A DNA stretch of 64,000 nucleotides, taken from assembly GCF_023156195.1 (NCBI RefSeq), contig NZ_JAKUKA010000001.1, positions 3,286,001 to 3,350,000 on the forward strand. Direction: 5' to 3'. Under the pieces are notes generated by a model. The model ran no database searches and had not been told where the DNA came from. It worked only from the letters and a program-made list of their open reading frames with translations. The translations under genes were made by a program, and so were the position numbers. Source of the stretch: Chitinophaga sedimenti (GTDB lineage Bacteria; Bacteroidota; Bacteroidia; Chitinophagales; Chitinophagaceae). Positions 1-10,554 of the stretch are shown in pieces (position 1 is the first letter of the stretch; each line of letters opens with the position of its first letter).

Positions 1-622
1 TTGCCGATAACAGCAACCTGAACATCGTCATGCACAAAGGAAAGGTATTGGCGAACAACCCAAAAGGTCATTATCTGAAGCGCTCCGCTACCGACAGCGT
101 AATGGTATACCCCACCCGCGGGGCTTTTGGAATCGATAAACGTGGAAACGCAGATGTAGCTGGGTGTATAACGTAGGCAAAAAGCAACGCGCCTATGCAT
201 ACGATTTGCCCAATACTGAGAACAAAGAACCCGGCAAACGAGGCGCCCACCGCTGGAGAATGCAGGAGGCCGTGGGTGGCGGACCGGTATTGTTGAAAGA
301 CGGAAAGCCCTTCATCACCAGTAAAGAGGAAGACCGCGCCGGCGGACTGGAAGCTATGCATCCTCGTACCGCTATCGGCTACACGAAAAGTGGAAAGCTC
401 ATCATCCTGGTGGTGGAAGGTAGAAACAAAGGTATCGCAGAAGGCGCCAACTTCCCGCAGATGGCGAAGATCTTCGCCGACCTTGGTTGCGTGGAAGCCC
501 TGAACCTCGACGGCGGCGGTTCTTCCTGCCTGTGGGTGAATAATATGAACACCATTAAAACATCCGACAAAGAAGGGCAACGCCCCGTTCCGGCGGTGCT
601 CGTCATCAAACAAAAACAATAA
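1..622 (+). CDS. Phosphodiester glycosidase family protein (NAGPA-like), 5' truncated, one frameshift
   Basis: The gene runs in from the left edge, reading from base 3. A lost base near 160 (GCTGGGTG where GCTTGGGTG restores the frame) moves it into the frame that ends at 620-622. The C-terminal part carries the hallmarks of the phosphodiester glycosidase (NAGPA, formerly DUF2233) domain: a GGGP turn, HPRTAIG and LNLDGGGSS. Family members hydrolyse phosphodiester-linked sugars. Bacterial copies are usually secreted, but the N-terminus and any signal peptide lie outside the window. The stop codon is back to back with that of the convergent SdpI-like gene. The family assignment is firm; the substrate is unknown. 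Confidence 0.82.
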
Positions 623-1003
623 TTACTTCCTCTCCCGCCGATGGCCTTCCTCATCAAAGGTTTCGTGCAGGTACCATTCCGTATAACCCGCCATCAGCAA
701 AGCGCTGATAATTACCGGGCCAATCGTAAGGTATAAAAACAGGTCGGTTTGTTTTTTAAAGATGTAACCCATCATTAAACCGATAAGCAGGAGCGCTATG
801 CCCGCACGCCGGGAAAACCAGGCGGCATATTGATTGGCGCTGTCCCACATTTCCTTGTTCTGGGTAGATAAAAACGTACGATACCCGTACCACGCTTTGG
901 TGCTTTTGGGCGGAAACCGGCGAATGAGCAAACCCATTAACAGGAATAACAAACCGGCCAGGAGACTGGCATTGAACCAGGGGCTGTACACAAGTTTTTC
1001 CAT
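623..1003 (-). CDS. SdpI family membrane protein
   Basis: A 126-residue intact protein. Three hydrophobic segments lie at about residues 11-27, 67-82 and 88-107. Between the first two sits the SdpI-type signature: GYRT at 40-43, then N49, W53 and AN at 56-57. SdpI of Bacillus is the immunity protein against the SdpC toxin, but most homologues, including those in Bacteroidota, have no known toxin partner and none is visible here. It is convergent with the glycosidase gene with no spacer. The family call is good; the immunity role is not supported by context. Confidence 0.75.
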   Translation of the reverse strand: MEKLVYSPWFNASLLAGLLFLLMGLLIRRFPPKSTKAWYGYRTFLSTQNKEMWDSANQYAAWFSRRAGIALLLIGLMMGYIFKKQTDLFLYLTIGPVIISALLMAGYTEWYLHETFDEEGHRRERK

Positions 1004-1084
1004 CGTGGATAGCGTTTAAACAGAAATGTGTCCCTTGCAGCGCATGGCACAAGGGACATTCCGGCTATCTTAATTTACGTAGAA

Positions 1085-3799
1085 TTATTGGTTTTTGGTG
1101 GTATCCGTTGTAGTACCCTTCTTTTTCACCAGGTTGTTTAACGCACCTTTCAGGGAATTACCGGCTGCTTTACCGGCGTTCTGTAAGTTGGAAGTAGAAT
1201 CCTTTTTACCCAGCAGCTGGTTCTTTACTTCGTCCTTCAACGCAGTTACTGCCTGGTTTTTACGGAGTTAAGACTGTCTTTTACGACTGCTTTCGCAGAA
1301 TCCACTTTAGCCTGCACCAGCGCCGTCGCCTGGTTTTTCAGGTTGGCCGCCACACCGGAAACAGATTCCCGCAGGTCGGTTTTCAGGGATGGTTTCATGA
1401 TACTGCCTCCCATTGCCACCTGCAGGTGTACACTGTCGCTCAGCTTCACCGGGATGCCTTTATTGTTCGCCTGCGACACCATGTTATCGATCAGCGAAGT
1501 ACCTTTTGAACCGATCACGCTGCGGGCAAGGCAATCTGCAAGGTATAATCGAGGCTCTGGTCAAATCCGTGCGAACCGCCCACCAGCATATTCATATTGC
1601 CCAGTTTTACGCGGAAAGGATTAACCGTTACACGGCCGTTCTGGAACGCGATGTAGTTTTTATATCTTTCACTGAAATGTCCTGCAAGGCAGCTATATTC
1701 AACTGGTTGGCCAGTTGATCGAGCGGCGCAAACTTCTTCAGTACACCCCGGATCAGCAACAGGTTGCCTTCACCGTTCAGGGTGTTCAGAACGGGCGACA
1801 TATCCTGTCCCAGTTTACCATTCACCGAGAGTTGCGAACTGATTTTACCGCCGAGGAACTGCGCGATCGGCATCAGTTTTTGTACGGTGTTAAACGCCGG
1901 GAAGGTTTGCTGAATATCCAGCTCCTTTACGTTATATGTGAGGGCAATATCCGGATTCTTTTTACTGGTTTTGGTAGAATAACTGCCGCTGATGTCCATG
2001 CTGCCCTGCAGTGCGTTACCCTTGATATGATCAAGCTGCACGGTCTGATCGGCGATGTTAAGCGTACCGCTCAGGTTCGTCAGGTCCAGTTTATCGTAAT
2101 GCACTTTATCAGCTTTGGCAGCGATCTTAAAATCAAGGTTGCCCGGTACAATAAAAGGCTCAGAAGCGGCATGCACTGTATCCGCCGCAGCCGGTTTCGC
2201 AGCAGTTGTTTCGCCGGTAGCCATCCATTTATCAAGGTTGATGTAGTCCGCTGACAAATTGAGGTGCCCGTTCAGCGGATCGTTTTTCAGCACATAGGCC
2301 AGCGCATTGTTTACTTCGCCGGTTGCATTGAAGTTGGTTCCCGGTACTGACCCGCAAACTGTTTTACGTTCAGGTTTTTAGGGGTGAACTGCGCCTGCAG
2401 CTCGTTTACTTTTACACCATCCGGGTAGTCTTTGCTGCTGTACAACATATTTTTGAGGATGATGGCGCCCTGTGCATCAAACTTATCGTACTGCGATTTT
2501 TCAATGGCGGAAAGGAAACCTTTCGCGGCAATGTCTGCATCCAGCAAACCTGCCAGTTTGGTACCCGGTTCGAGTTTATAGAACTGGTTCACCGTGGCCA
2601 GGTCCAGTTTCGCTTTGGCAGCGGCATCAACATATAAATCAGATACGGGTGTTTTTACGAGCAAACGCAGATCCACCGGCGCGCTGTCCATTTCGAGATG
2701 CGCCTGCGGCATGTTGATCACGGTATGATCGGGCACACCGTCCGGGTTGGTCACGTCTACCACCAGCTGAATATTTTTGATCGGCTTAGGCAGATCGGGG
2801 TATTGTACAAAACCATTTTTAACAGACAGGTTGATGCCGAACCCGGGCATCATCGTAGGTGTGTACTCCCCTTTCACATAACCGGAGAAAGATGTGCTGC
2901 CACTGGTTTTGATCTTCTCCAGGTCTGCCGTAAAAATGCTGGGCACCAGCGAAAGAATATCTTTAAAATCAGTAGAGGGCGCCTTAAACCGGATATCCAT
3001 GCCGTAGGTAGAATCTGTCAGCAGCCGGAAAAATCCTTCCGTCGCCAGTTTCAGATTATTGATGGCTATTTTATCTGTCTTAAAAGTATAAGTACTGGTT
3101 TTGTTATCGATATTAATATCCGCATCCATCGACGCTTTTACGTTGTGGAGGTAAGGAATGAGGCCAGACAGAAAGCTGATGCCGCCGATGCTGGTCTGGG
3201 TTTTCAGTGTAAATACATCCTGTGTGAAATCACCTTTACCGGAGTGATCGAGGTCGTCGATCTGCAGGGTCATGCTGCCCGGGCGGTCGGTATAAGTAAT
3301 GAACGCATCTTCGATGGCATACTGCTGGAGGCTCAGCGCGAATTCGCCTGCGCTGGTATCCACTTTTTCGGGAGTGGCGGCGGTCGTGGTGTCAGGTTTC
3401 ATGATGTCCCAGTTCACGGCGCCATCGGCATTCACAATAGCATGTATGCGCGGGTTTTTCACCAGCACGCTGTATACTTTAATATTGCCGCCTTTGATCG
3501 CGCTCATCAGGTCCATCGCAGCTTCCACTGTTTACAGCCACCAGCGTATCGCCCTCGAACGGGGCAACACCTGTTACGGAAAATTCCTTTAACGCCACGG
3601 CCAGGCGGGGAAAACGGCGGATCAGACTAATGTCCACGTCTTTGAAATCCACCTTTGCATTCAGTTGCTTATTCAGCTCCTCCTTCACCTTTGCCATAAT
3701 TTTCCCTTTAAAGAAGTAGGGGATGGCGATGAGCAGGGCGATTAAAACGACGAATGTTATCCCTGTCCACTTAAATATCTTTTTAAGTTTCAGCTTCAT
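1085..3799 (-). CDS. AsmA family outer-membrane biogenesis protein, broken by about five frameshifts
   Basis: About 905 codons. It starts at the ATG at 3799 with a short basic N-terminus followed by one membrane anchor (about residues 13-29). The rest is a long beta-rich periplasmic region typical of Bacteroidota AsmA-like proteins (AsmA/YhdP/TamB group, now viewed as bridge-like lipid transporters between inner and outer membranes). Collinear homology-like sequence continues through frame changes near 3530, 2340, 1640, 1525 and 1262, ending in a Lys/Thr-rich tail. Five breaks in one gene is more than its neighbours show. Because many conserved genes here have similar breaks I still favour sequence error over a true pseudogene, but decay cannot be excluded. 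Confidence 0.7.
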
Positions 3800-3870
3800 A
3801 GGTATGCCTGATTTTTCAAATAATGCATGAAGATATAACTTTTCCCTGTAACGTGAAATCGGCCTGCGTA

Positions 3871-3898
3871 TTGCAGAAAGCCGGATTTCGTACTTTTG
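3871..3898 (+). promoter_or_regulatory. Candidate Bacteroidota promoter for trmH
   Basis: TTG at 3871-3873 and TACTTTTG at 3891-3898 are separated by 17 bases. The downstream element matches the TAnnTTTG -7 consensus exactly and sits 23 bases before the trmH start. The spacing is slightly short of the usual 19-21. Confidence 0.45.
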
Positions 3899-3920
3899 CA
3901 GCGGAACAGTTAAACTATAC

Positions 3921-4534
3921 ATGACACCAGAACGCAACGAACGATTACTAACGGCTTTAAAACAACGACAAACCGACCTGACGGTGGTACTGGAAAATGT
4001 GGAAGACCCGCATAATATTTCAGCGGTGATGCGTACCGCCGATTCGGTGGGCATCCGGGATATTTATGTGCTCACCACCCGGATTCCCCGCCACAAGAAT
4101 TACGGGCACCGCAGTTCGTCCAGCGCAAAAAATGGTTGACCATGCATGAATTTGACAATACGGAGGAGTGTGTAGCAGCCCTGCGCAAAAAGTACGACCG
4201 CATCCTCACCACCCACCTGAGTTCCGACGCCATCAGTTTATATGACATTGATTTTAAAGGTTCCATCGCCCTGGTGTTTGGCAGCGAACGTTTTGGGGTA
4301 AGCGAGGAAATGCGCAAGCTGGCAGACGGGAACTTTATTATTCCGCAGCTGGGCGTCATCCGCTCGCTCAACATTTCGGTGGCCTGCGCCGTTAGCATAT
4401 ATGAAGCCATGCGCCAGAAGCAGCTGGCCGGTCATTATAGGGAAAGCCGCATGCCCAGGGAGCAATATGACACTTTGTGGCAGGAATGGGGTTTCAAAGC
4501 AGAAGATATGAAGGAAGAAGAAATGGACAAGTGA
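3921..4534 (+). CDS. trmH: TrmH family tRNA 2'-O-methyltransferase, one frameshift
   Basis: A SpoU/TrmH-type SPOUT methyltransferase, probably the enzyme that 2'-O-methylates guanosine 18 of tRNA. Motif 1 is NISAVMRTAD at residues 32-41, with the conserved Asn and catalytic Arg38. Motif 2 is GSERFGVSEE. Motif 3 (IPQLG then SLNISVACA) forms the knotted SAM site. Restoring one A in the run at about 4130 joins the two halves into about 205 residues, close to TrmH length. It is followed at 25 bases by the thioredoxin-like gene. The subfamily (TrmH rather than another SpoU member) is inferred from the short length and C-terminal extension. Confidence 0.85.
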
Positions 4535-4559
4535 ACTGTCACCATTAAAAGCGCACGAA

Positions 4560-5039
4560 ATGAGAAAAATCTGTCTGATAGCCGCATTGTTATTGAGCAC
4601 GGACCTGGCATTTGGCCAGAAGTCCATTCCCAGTCTAAAGATAGCCGACCTGGAAAAACTGGTGCAGTCGGGCGACAGCGCCTACGTAGTGAACCTGTGG
4701 GCCACCTGGTGCGCGCCGTGTGTGCAGGAGTTGCCGCACTTTGAAAAACAGGCGCGGGTGCTGAAAGACAAGCCCGTGAAGTTTATATTCGTCAGCACGG
4801 ATATGAGCGACGCCTATCCCCGCGACATCGCCACTTTCGCCAAACGCCGCAAGATCCGCTCGTCGGTAGTATGGCTGAATGAGCCCAACGCCAATAGCTT
4901 CGCCACCCGCATAGATCCGCGGTGGAAAGGCAGCATCCCCTGCACGATTTTCATCAACCCGAAAAAGAATTACAGGAAGTTTGTAGAAGGTCAAATGAGT
5001 GCGGAAGCACTGAAAAGAGAAGTGGATGCCCTGTTATAA
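4560..5039 (+). CDS. TlpA-like thioredoxin-fold protein, secreted
   Basis: 159 residues, intact. It has a Sec signal peptide (residues 1-19, LAFG before Gln20), then a thioredoxin fold with the redox motif WCAPC (CXXC cysteines 51 and 54) and a cis-Pro region at IPCT. This matches periplasmic TlpA/ResA-type disulfide reductases, which keep exported cysteines reduced or act in cytochrome maturation. It lies 25 bases after trmH, so the two are probably cotranscribed. Its last 6 bases overlap the convergent maf gene. Confidence 0.82.
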   Translation: MRKICLIAALLLSTDLAFGQKSIPSLKIADLEKLVQSGDSAYVVNLWATWCAPCVQELPHFEKQARVLKDKPVKFIFVSTDMSDAYPRDIATFAKRRKIRSSVVWLNEPNANSFATRIDPRWKGSIPCTIFINPKKNYRKFVEGQMSAEALKREVDALL

Positions 5040-5609
5040 AGGCAACCGCTCCAATTCCTCCACCACGTTGCTGATCGGGAGTCCCATTACATTATAGAAA
5101 CAACCGTTGATTTTATCGATGCCCACTGCGCCTATCCATTCCTGGATTGCATATGCGCCCGCTTTATCGTACGGTTTGTAGGTATCTACATAAAACTCTA
5201 TCTGCGAGCGCAGCAGCGGCTTAAAATGTACTTCGGTAATCTTGTAAAACTCTTTACTGCCGTGCGGATGTTTAATCACCACGCCGGTAATCACCTCATG
5301 CGTTTGCCCTTCGAGAGAAGTCAGGATGCTGATGGCGTCGTCGCGGTCCTTCGGTTTGCCGATCACATCACGATTGAGCACCACTACGGTATCCGCGGCA
5401 ATGATAATATCATCTTCCTTACACAGGTCCTTCACCGCTTCGGCCTTTTTACGGGCAATGTGCACGGGAATGGAGGAAATGGGCAATGTGGGAGGGTACG
5501 TTTCCGCGGTTTCCACCACTTTTACTTCGAACGGTATACCGGCCTGCTCCAGTAACTGCTTGCGTCGCGGCGACTGGGAAGCCAGGATGACAGGCTTTCC
5601 TGAATACAT
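5034..5609 (-). CDS. maf: Maf family nucleoside triphosphate pyrophosphatase
   Basis: 191 residues, intact. Maf signature: SQSPRRKQLL at 11-20, AADT at 71-74, GKP at 84-86, DKAGAY, and NVMGLP near the C-terminus. Maf/YhdE proteins hydrolyse dTTP, UTP or modified nucleotides to the monophosphate and pyrophosphate (house-cleaning of the nucleotide pool). The ATG follows the TAA of the upstream prenyltransferase with no gap. It is the last gene of a four-gene minus-strand operon. Confidence 0.92.
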   Translation of the reverse strand: MYSGKPVILASQSPRRKQLLEQAGIPFEVKVVETAETYPPTLPISSIPVHIARKKAEAVKDLCKEDDIIIAADTVVVLNRDVIGKPKDRDDAISILTSLEGQTHEVITGVVIKHPHGSKEFYKITEVHFKPLLRSQIEFYVDTYKPYDKAGAYAIQEWIGAVGIDKINGCFYNVMGLPISNVVEELERLPL

Positions 5610-6551
5610 TTACAATAACAATTTAAAGAAGATCATCGATAAGATGCCCGTCAGCATCAATACTTTCACCAGTGAGCTTACCCGGTGGTAATGCTCCGGC
5701 AGATGCGCCTTTTGCAGCAGCCGCAGGATATAAAATCCCGGCGCCTGCACAAATAACAACAGGTAAGCAATCGCCCAGAACCAGCCGGCAAAGCCGACTC
5801 TTATTTCTACTAAGATGATCAGGCCCTGCAGTGCAATGAGCAGCGCGTAACAGAGACGTTTGGCCGGCTCCACGCCCCAAACGATGGGAATGGTGCGGCA
5901 ACCGTCCTTCGCATCCCCGATCATGTCCTCGAGGTCCTTCACGATTTCGCGCACCATCGAAATAAGGAACGCGAACAGCGCGTACACGCCAATAATCTGT
6001 ATCAGCTTGCGGCCCGCAGGCGACATGATCGCCTCAAAGCTCTCATAAATCTGCCTTTCGTAAAAACCAACTACTACTACAGACAAGGCAGTGAGGAAGG
6101 AAATCACGATATTGCCGATCAGCACCTGGCGTTTAAACGAGGTAGAGTAAAACCAGAGCAACAGCGACGATAATACCTGCACAAAACCCAGGTAAATCTG
6201 CCCGATGTTCCAGGCCAGGATAAACCCCATCGACACGCCCGCCATGTTTAACAGCGTATGCCAGGCCATGGCCCAGCGGCGGTTGATAATCTTATCCACC
6301 ACCATTTTATCTGGTTTATTAACAATATCTATATTGATATCGAAATAGTCGTTGATGATGTACCCCGCGGCGGCCACGATGACGGTGCTGAGTACCAGTA
6401 CAATAAAATACGGCAATGGCAGGGAGGGTTCGCTGCCATTGTAACGTAGCACCGGCGTCACTACGCAGTACTGCAGCAAAAACTGCGTCAGCGCAATGTA
6501 AATGAGGTTCGGATACCTGATGAGTCGAAAGAATGCTGCCGTGAGCTTCAT
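5610..6551 (-). CDS. UbiA family prenyltransferase
   Basis: 313 residues with about eight membrane helices. The first Asp-rich motif is NDYFDINIDIVNKPDK at 67-82 and the second is DLEDMIGDAKDG at 206-217; together they bind Mg-pyrophosphate. UbiA enzymes transfer a polyprenyl chain to an acceptor. In Bacteroidota this operon copy is often annotated as geranylgeranylglycerol-phosphate geranylgeranyltransferase-like, but the acceptor cannot be read from sequence. It sits between kdsC (39 bases upstream) and maf (0 bases downstream). A TACATTTG -7-like element (6581-6574) precedes it. Confidence 0.85.
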   Translation of the reverse strand: MKLTAAFFRLIRYPNLIYIALTQFLLQYCVVTPVLRYNGSEPSLPLPYFIVLVLSTVIVAAAGYIINDYFDINIDIVNKPDKMVVDKIINRRWAMAWHTLLNMAGVSMGFILAWNIGQIYLGFVQVLSSLLLWFYSTSFKRQVLIGNIVISFLTALSVVVVGFYERQIYESFEAIMSPAGRKLIQIIGVYALFAFLISMVREIVKDLEDMIGDAKDGCRTIPIVWGVEPAKRLCYALLIALQGLIILVEIRVGFAGWFWAIAYLLLFVQAPGFYILRLLQKAHLPEHYHRVSSLVKVLMLTGILSMIFFKLLL

Positions 6552-6590
6552 TATTATTTTTTACGGGTTGCAGCAAATGTAAGGGAAAAT

Positions 6591-7112
6591 CTATTTGGAC
6601 GCGATGGAGTCGTCGATGATCCAGTGACCGTTTAGTTTCAGTACTTTTTCGATCACATCGCGTACGCAGCCCTGGCCACCGCCCAAAGGCGAAATGTAGC
6701 GTGAAATGCTTTTTATTTCCGGGCAGGCGTCGGCGGGACAGGCAGCGAGACCCACGACTTTCATGGGTTTGTAGTCGGGAATGTCGTCGCCCATGAACAT
6801 CATCTCGTCCCAGCGCAGGTCGTGCAGCAGGGCATATTCTTCCAGTTGTTCCTTTTTATCGTATACACCGGTGTAAATGTCTTTTATGCCGAGCCCTTGC
6901 AGCCTGCTCACCACGCTCTCCGATTTGCCACCGGAAATAATCACCACGCGGTAGCCCATTTTTACGGCCAGTTGCAATGCATATCCGTCCTTGATATTCA
7001 TTTTGCGCGAAAGCTCGCCGCCGGGCAGCAATTGCACCGTGCCGTCGGTAAGTACCCCGTCAACGTCAAACACAAATGTTCTGACGGGTTTAAAAAGTTC
7101 CAGTACGTTCAT
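6591..7112 (-). CDS. kdsC: 3-deoxy-D-manno-octulosonate 8-phosphate phosphatase (KdsC, HAD family)
   Basis: 173 residues. HAD motif I is DVDGVLTDG (nucleophile Asp16, acid/base Asp18), motif II is the SGG at 60-62, and motif IV is GDD at 108-110. There is no cap domain, as in tetrameric KdsC phosphatases. It removes phosphate from KDO-8P in lipopolysaccharide core synthesis. The start is the ATG at 7112, 13 bases after the stop of the DUF2520 gene. Restoring that gene's true 3' end separates the two, which otherwise read as one long frame. Confidence 0.9.
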   Translation of the reverse strand: MNVLELFKPVRTFVFDVDGVLTDGTVQLLPGGELSRKMNIKDGYALQLAVKMGYRVVIISGGKSESVVSRLQGLGIKDIYTGVYDKKEQLEEYALLHDLRWDEMMFMGDDIPDYKPMKVVGLAACPADACPEIKSISRYISPLGGGQGCVRDVIEKVLKLNGHWIIDDSIASK

Positions 7113-7125
7113 TTCCTTGTCTGTG

Positions 7126-7890
7126 CTAAAGCGGCAAAGATAGTTTATAAATACTCTCGGACAGCACCGGATATATCTTTGCCATAGCGGGATAATTGGC
7201 CAGCTGCGCGAGGTGTAAAGCCATGGTTGCCTTGTCGTTCCGCAGCGCCGGGCCGGTTTGCGCCTGCTCGGGGGCATGCGCTCGAGGCGGGCGAAAGTTT
7301 CCTGTATAATGGGCTGCAACAGTTGAAAATCAAGTTGTTCCTTTTCGCAATACGACTTCGCGAGCGCAATCAGGTGATTGGTAAAGTTGTTGGCGAATAC
7401 CGCGGAAAGGTGCATACGGAGGCGCTGCTCCGAGTTCATGACGGTCAGGTTTCCCGAAATACCCTGGGCCAGCGACTGCAGGCGGCGCAGCACATCGTCG
7501 GCCGAGGCTTCTATTAATAATGGTATCACCGGGTAACTTTTGTTCTCCTTGCGGATGGATTGCAGGGGGTAAATAACCCCGGTGGCGGTAGATATCTTGC
7601 TGATAGCCGATAAAGGCACTGCGCCCGCGGTGTGTGCCACGATGCGGCGGCCAAGACGGAGCTGGTCGTTCAATTCCGGGATCACGGCGTCGCTCACCGC
7701 CAGCAGGTACACATCGGCCTCCATGTAAATCTCCGTCAGGTCGTTGGTGTAATTGGCGCCGAGCTGCCCCGCCAGCTCGGCGGCATGTTCTTTTACGGCT
7801 GATTACCTGCTTAATGGAATGACCGTGCAACTTTAAAAGCGTACCAAAACAGTGGGCCACATTCCCCGAACCGATAATAACTATATCCAT
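7126..7890 (-). CDS. Rossmann-fold oxidoreductase-like protein with DUF2520 domain, two frameshifts
   Basis: First gene of the DUF2520-kdsC-ubiA-maf operon, about 255 codons after repair. The N-terminal Rossmann fold has GSGNVA at residues 7-12, and the C-terminal helical DUF2520 domain includes an MNSEQRLRMHLSAVFANNF-type core. Frame changes occur near 7800 and in a G5 run at about 7272. With the latter repaired, the frame ends at 7126-7128. The protein resembles ketopantoate reductase or pyrroline-5-carboxylate reductase relatives, but its reaction is not known. The link to kdsC is recurrent in Bacteroidota as far as I know. Confidence 0.78.
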
Positions 7891-8102
7891 CTCGTGTGTA
7901 TTTTAAAATATTATATGCGGCCGCCCGGCTGCGGGGGCGGGCCATGGAGCGGGCTTAACCACACATACGCGTCCAATTTACAACGGATTGCGATTCCTCC
8001 CCTATTTTTTATATCAACCTACTTTTTTATATACTTGCAAAATCCGGAGTTGTATCTTTTAACGAGATTTTCCGTATTTATATATTATAAAGCTGGCGTT
8101 TC

Positions 8103-10458
8103 ATGGCAAAAAATCTGGTAATAGTAGAGTCCCCGGCCAAGGCTAAGACTATCGAAAAGATACTGGGAAAAGATTTTGAAGTTACTTCCTGCTTCGGTCA
8201 CATCCGTGACCCGGAGAAGGATGATATGGGAATTGATATCAAAAATAACTTCAAACCGAAGTACATCATCCCCGAGGAGAAGGAAAAAGTGGTAAAGGAC
8301 CTCAAAAAGATGGCCAAAGAAGCCGACGAGGTTTGGTTAGCAACGGATGAGGACCGTGAGGGGGAGGCTATCTCCCGGCACCTGGCCGAGGTGCTCGGAC
8401 TGGACCCTATCACGACCAAACGTATTGTGTTCCATGAAATTACCAAGCCGGCCATCGAAAAAGCGGTGAACCAGCCCCGCCTTCTCGATATGAACCTCGT
8501 CAACGCGCAGCAGGCCCGCCGTATTCTGGACAGGATCGTGGGTTTTGAGCTCTCTCCCGTTTTATGGAGAAAAATGAGCATGCGCAACTCTCTTTCTGCC
8601 GGTCGCGTACAATCCGTTGCGGTTCGCCTGATCGTGGAGCGCGAGCGCGAAATCAACCAGTTCTCCGCCACCAGCGCTTTCAAACTCGAAGCTTTCTTTA
8701 CTGCGAAAGATATTTCCGGGAAGTCCGTAACGTTTAAAGCCGACGGCCCCTCCCGCTTTAAAACTGCGGAGGATGCAGAGACCTTTCTACAGAGCTGCGT
8801 TGGCGCCGCCTACTCGGTAAAAGACATCCGGTGAAGCCTGGCAAAAAGTCGCCTGCCGCACCGTTTACCACTTCTACCCTGCAACAGGAAGCCAGCCGCA
8901 AGCTGGGCTACAGCGTGTCTAAAACGATGTTGCTCGCCCAGAAGCTATACGAAAGCGGTAAAATATCATATATGAGAACGGACTCGGTAAACCTGTCCGA
9001 CACCGCCATGGCCGATATCAGCAAAGAAATTACCGGCCAGTACGGCGAAAAGTACCTGCAGACCCGCAAATACAAAAACAAAAACGAGAGCGCGCAGGAA
9101 GCGCACGAAGCAATTCGTCCCACCTACATGGAAAACCATACCGTGGACGATAGCGACACCCGCCGCCTGTACGAGTTGATCTGGAAGCGTACCATTGCCA
9201 GCCAGATGAGCGACGCCGAACTGGAAAAACCATCGCCAAAATCGACATCAGCACCAATCATGAGGAGCTGACTGCCAGCGGTGAGGTATTGAAGTTCGAC
9301 GGCTTCCTCAAAGTGTACCGCGAAGACCGCGATGACGAAGACCTGCATGAGGAGGAAGAACAGGAAGGCGTACTGCCTCCCCTGGCCGTTAAACAACCGC
9401 TCGACCTCCGCGAAATGAAGGCCACCGAAAGGTTTACCCGCCCTTCTCCACGCTACACGGAGGCCAGCCTCGTAAAGAAACTCGAGGAACTCGGCATCGG
9501 CCGCCCGTCTACCTACGCGCCCACTATCACTACGATACAGAAGCGCGCCTACGTGGAAAAACGGGACAAAGAAGGAGTTAAACGAGAGTTTCGTATCTTA
9601 ATATTGAAATCGGACAAGATCGAGAAAACGGCCGATACCGAAAACACCGGCGCCGAAAAGGCAAAACTGTTCCCCACCGATCTTGGCATGATAGTTACAG
9701 ACTTTCTGAACCAGTACTTCGATTCTGTGATGGACTATGGCTTCACTGCAAAAATTGAAGGGGAGTTTGACGAAATCGCCAACGGTAACAAAGTCTGGAA
9801 CAAAATGCTCAACGAGTTTTACAATCCTTTCCATAAGGATGTAGAAAACACGCTCGAAAAAGCAGAAAGAGTAAAAGGCGAACGGCAGCTGGGCACCGAC
9901 GCCGCCACCGGTAAACCTATCGTAGCGCGTATGGGCCGCTTTGGTCCCATGATCCAGATCGGCAGCGTGGAAGATGAAGAGAAGCCACGCTTTGCAAAGC
10001 TCAAAAACACCCAGAGTATCGAAACCATTACGATGGACGAGGCAATGGAACTGTTTAAGCTGCCGCGCAACCCGGGCTTATTCGAAGGTGAAGAAGTAGT
10101 GGTGAACATTGGCCGCTTTGGCCCGTACGCCTCCCACGCCAAACAGTTCTATTCCCTTAAAAAAGAAATGGACCCATATACGGTGGAACTCGAAGAAGTA
10201 GCACCGCTGATCGTGGAAAAACGCACGGCTAAGTCTGAACGTACCATTAAAGTATTCGAAAAAGAAAAGATACAGATTCTGAAAGGTCCCTACGGCCCGT
10301 ATATTAAACAGGGCCTCCGGAACTTCAAGATCCCTAAAGAAAGAATAGATGCCGCCGCGGATATTACCGTGGAAGAAGCCAAAGCCATTATTGAAGACGT
10401 GAAGGCGAATCCACCTAAGAAAAAAGCCGCAGCAGGCCGCAAGAAGAAATCGGAATAG
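8103..10458 (+). CDS. topA: DNA topoisomerase I, two frameshifts
   Basis: About 785 codons. The N-terminal Toprim domain has VIVESPAKAKTIEKIL and the metal motif TDEDREGE at residues 81-88. The active-site Tyr lies in ISYMRTDS. Frames break near 8828 and in the A5 run at about 9227 (one A restores TIAKIDI). The C-terminus has no Cys4 zinc ribbons. It carries topoisomerase C-terminal repeats (GRFGPMIQIG, GRFGPYASH, GPYGPYIKQG) and a Lys-rich tail. Type IA enzymes relax negative supercoils through a 5'-phosphotyrosine intermediate. The gene is essential in most bacteria, so the breaks are almost certainly sequence errors. Confidence 0.95.
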
Positions 10459-10554
10459 TTGATAGTTGAAGTTGTTCATGGCTGTTATAAACGCAACAGG
10501 ACCGGCCCTTCACCTGCCAACAGTTTATAGTAAACCATCATCAACGACGAACGC

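Noticed and set aside
623..1003. SdpI-like gene as part of a toxin-immunity pair
   Set aside because: No SdpA/B/C-like or other toxin gene lies next to it.
2698..3630. Plus-strand open frame of 310 codons inside the AsmA region
   Set aside because: Antisense to AsmA-like sequence; His/Arg-rich shadow composition.
6591..7724. A 377-codon protein fusing the DUF2520 protein to KdsC
   Set aside because: A G5 run near 7272 shifts the frame. Repaired, the first protein stops at 7126 and kdsC starts at its own ATG at 7112.
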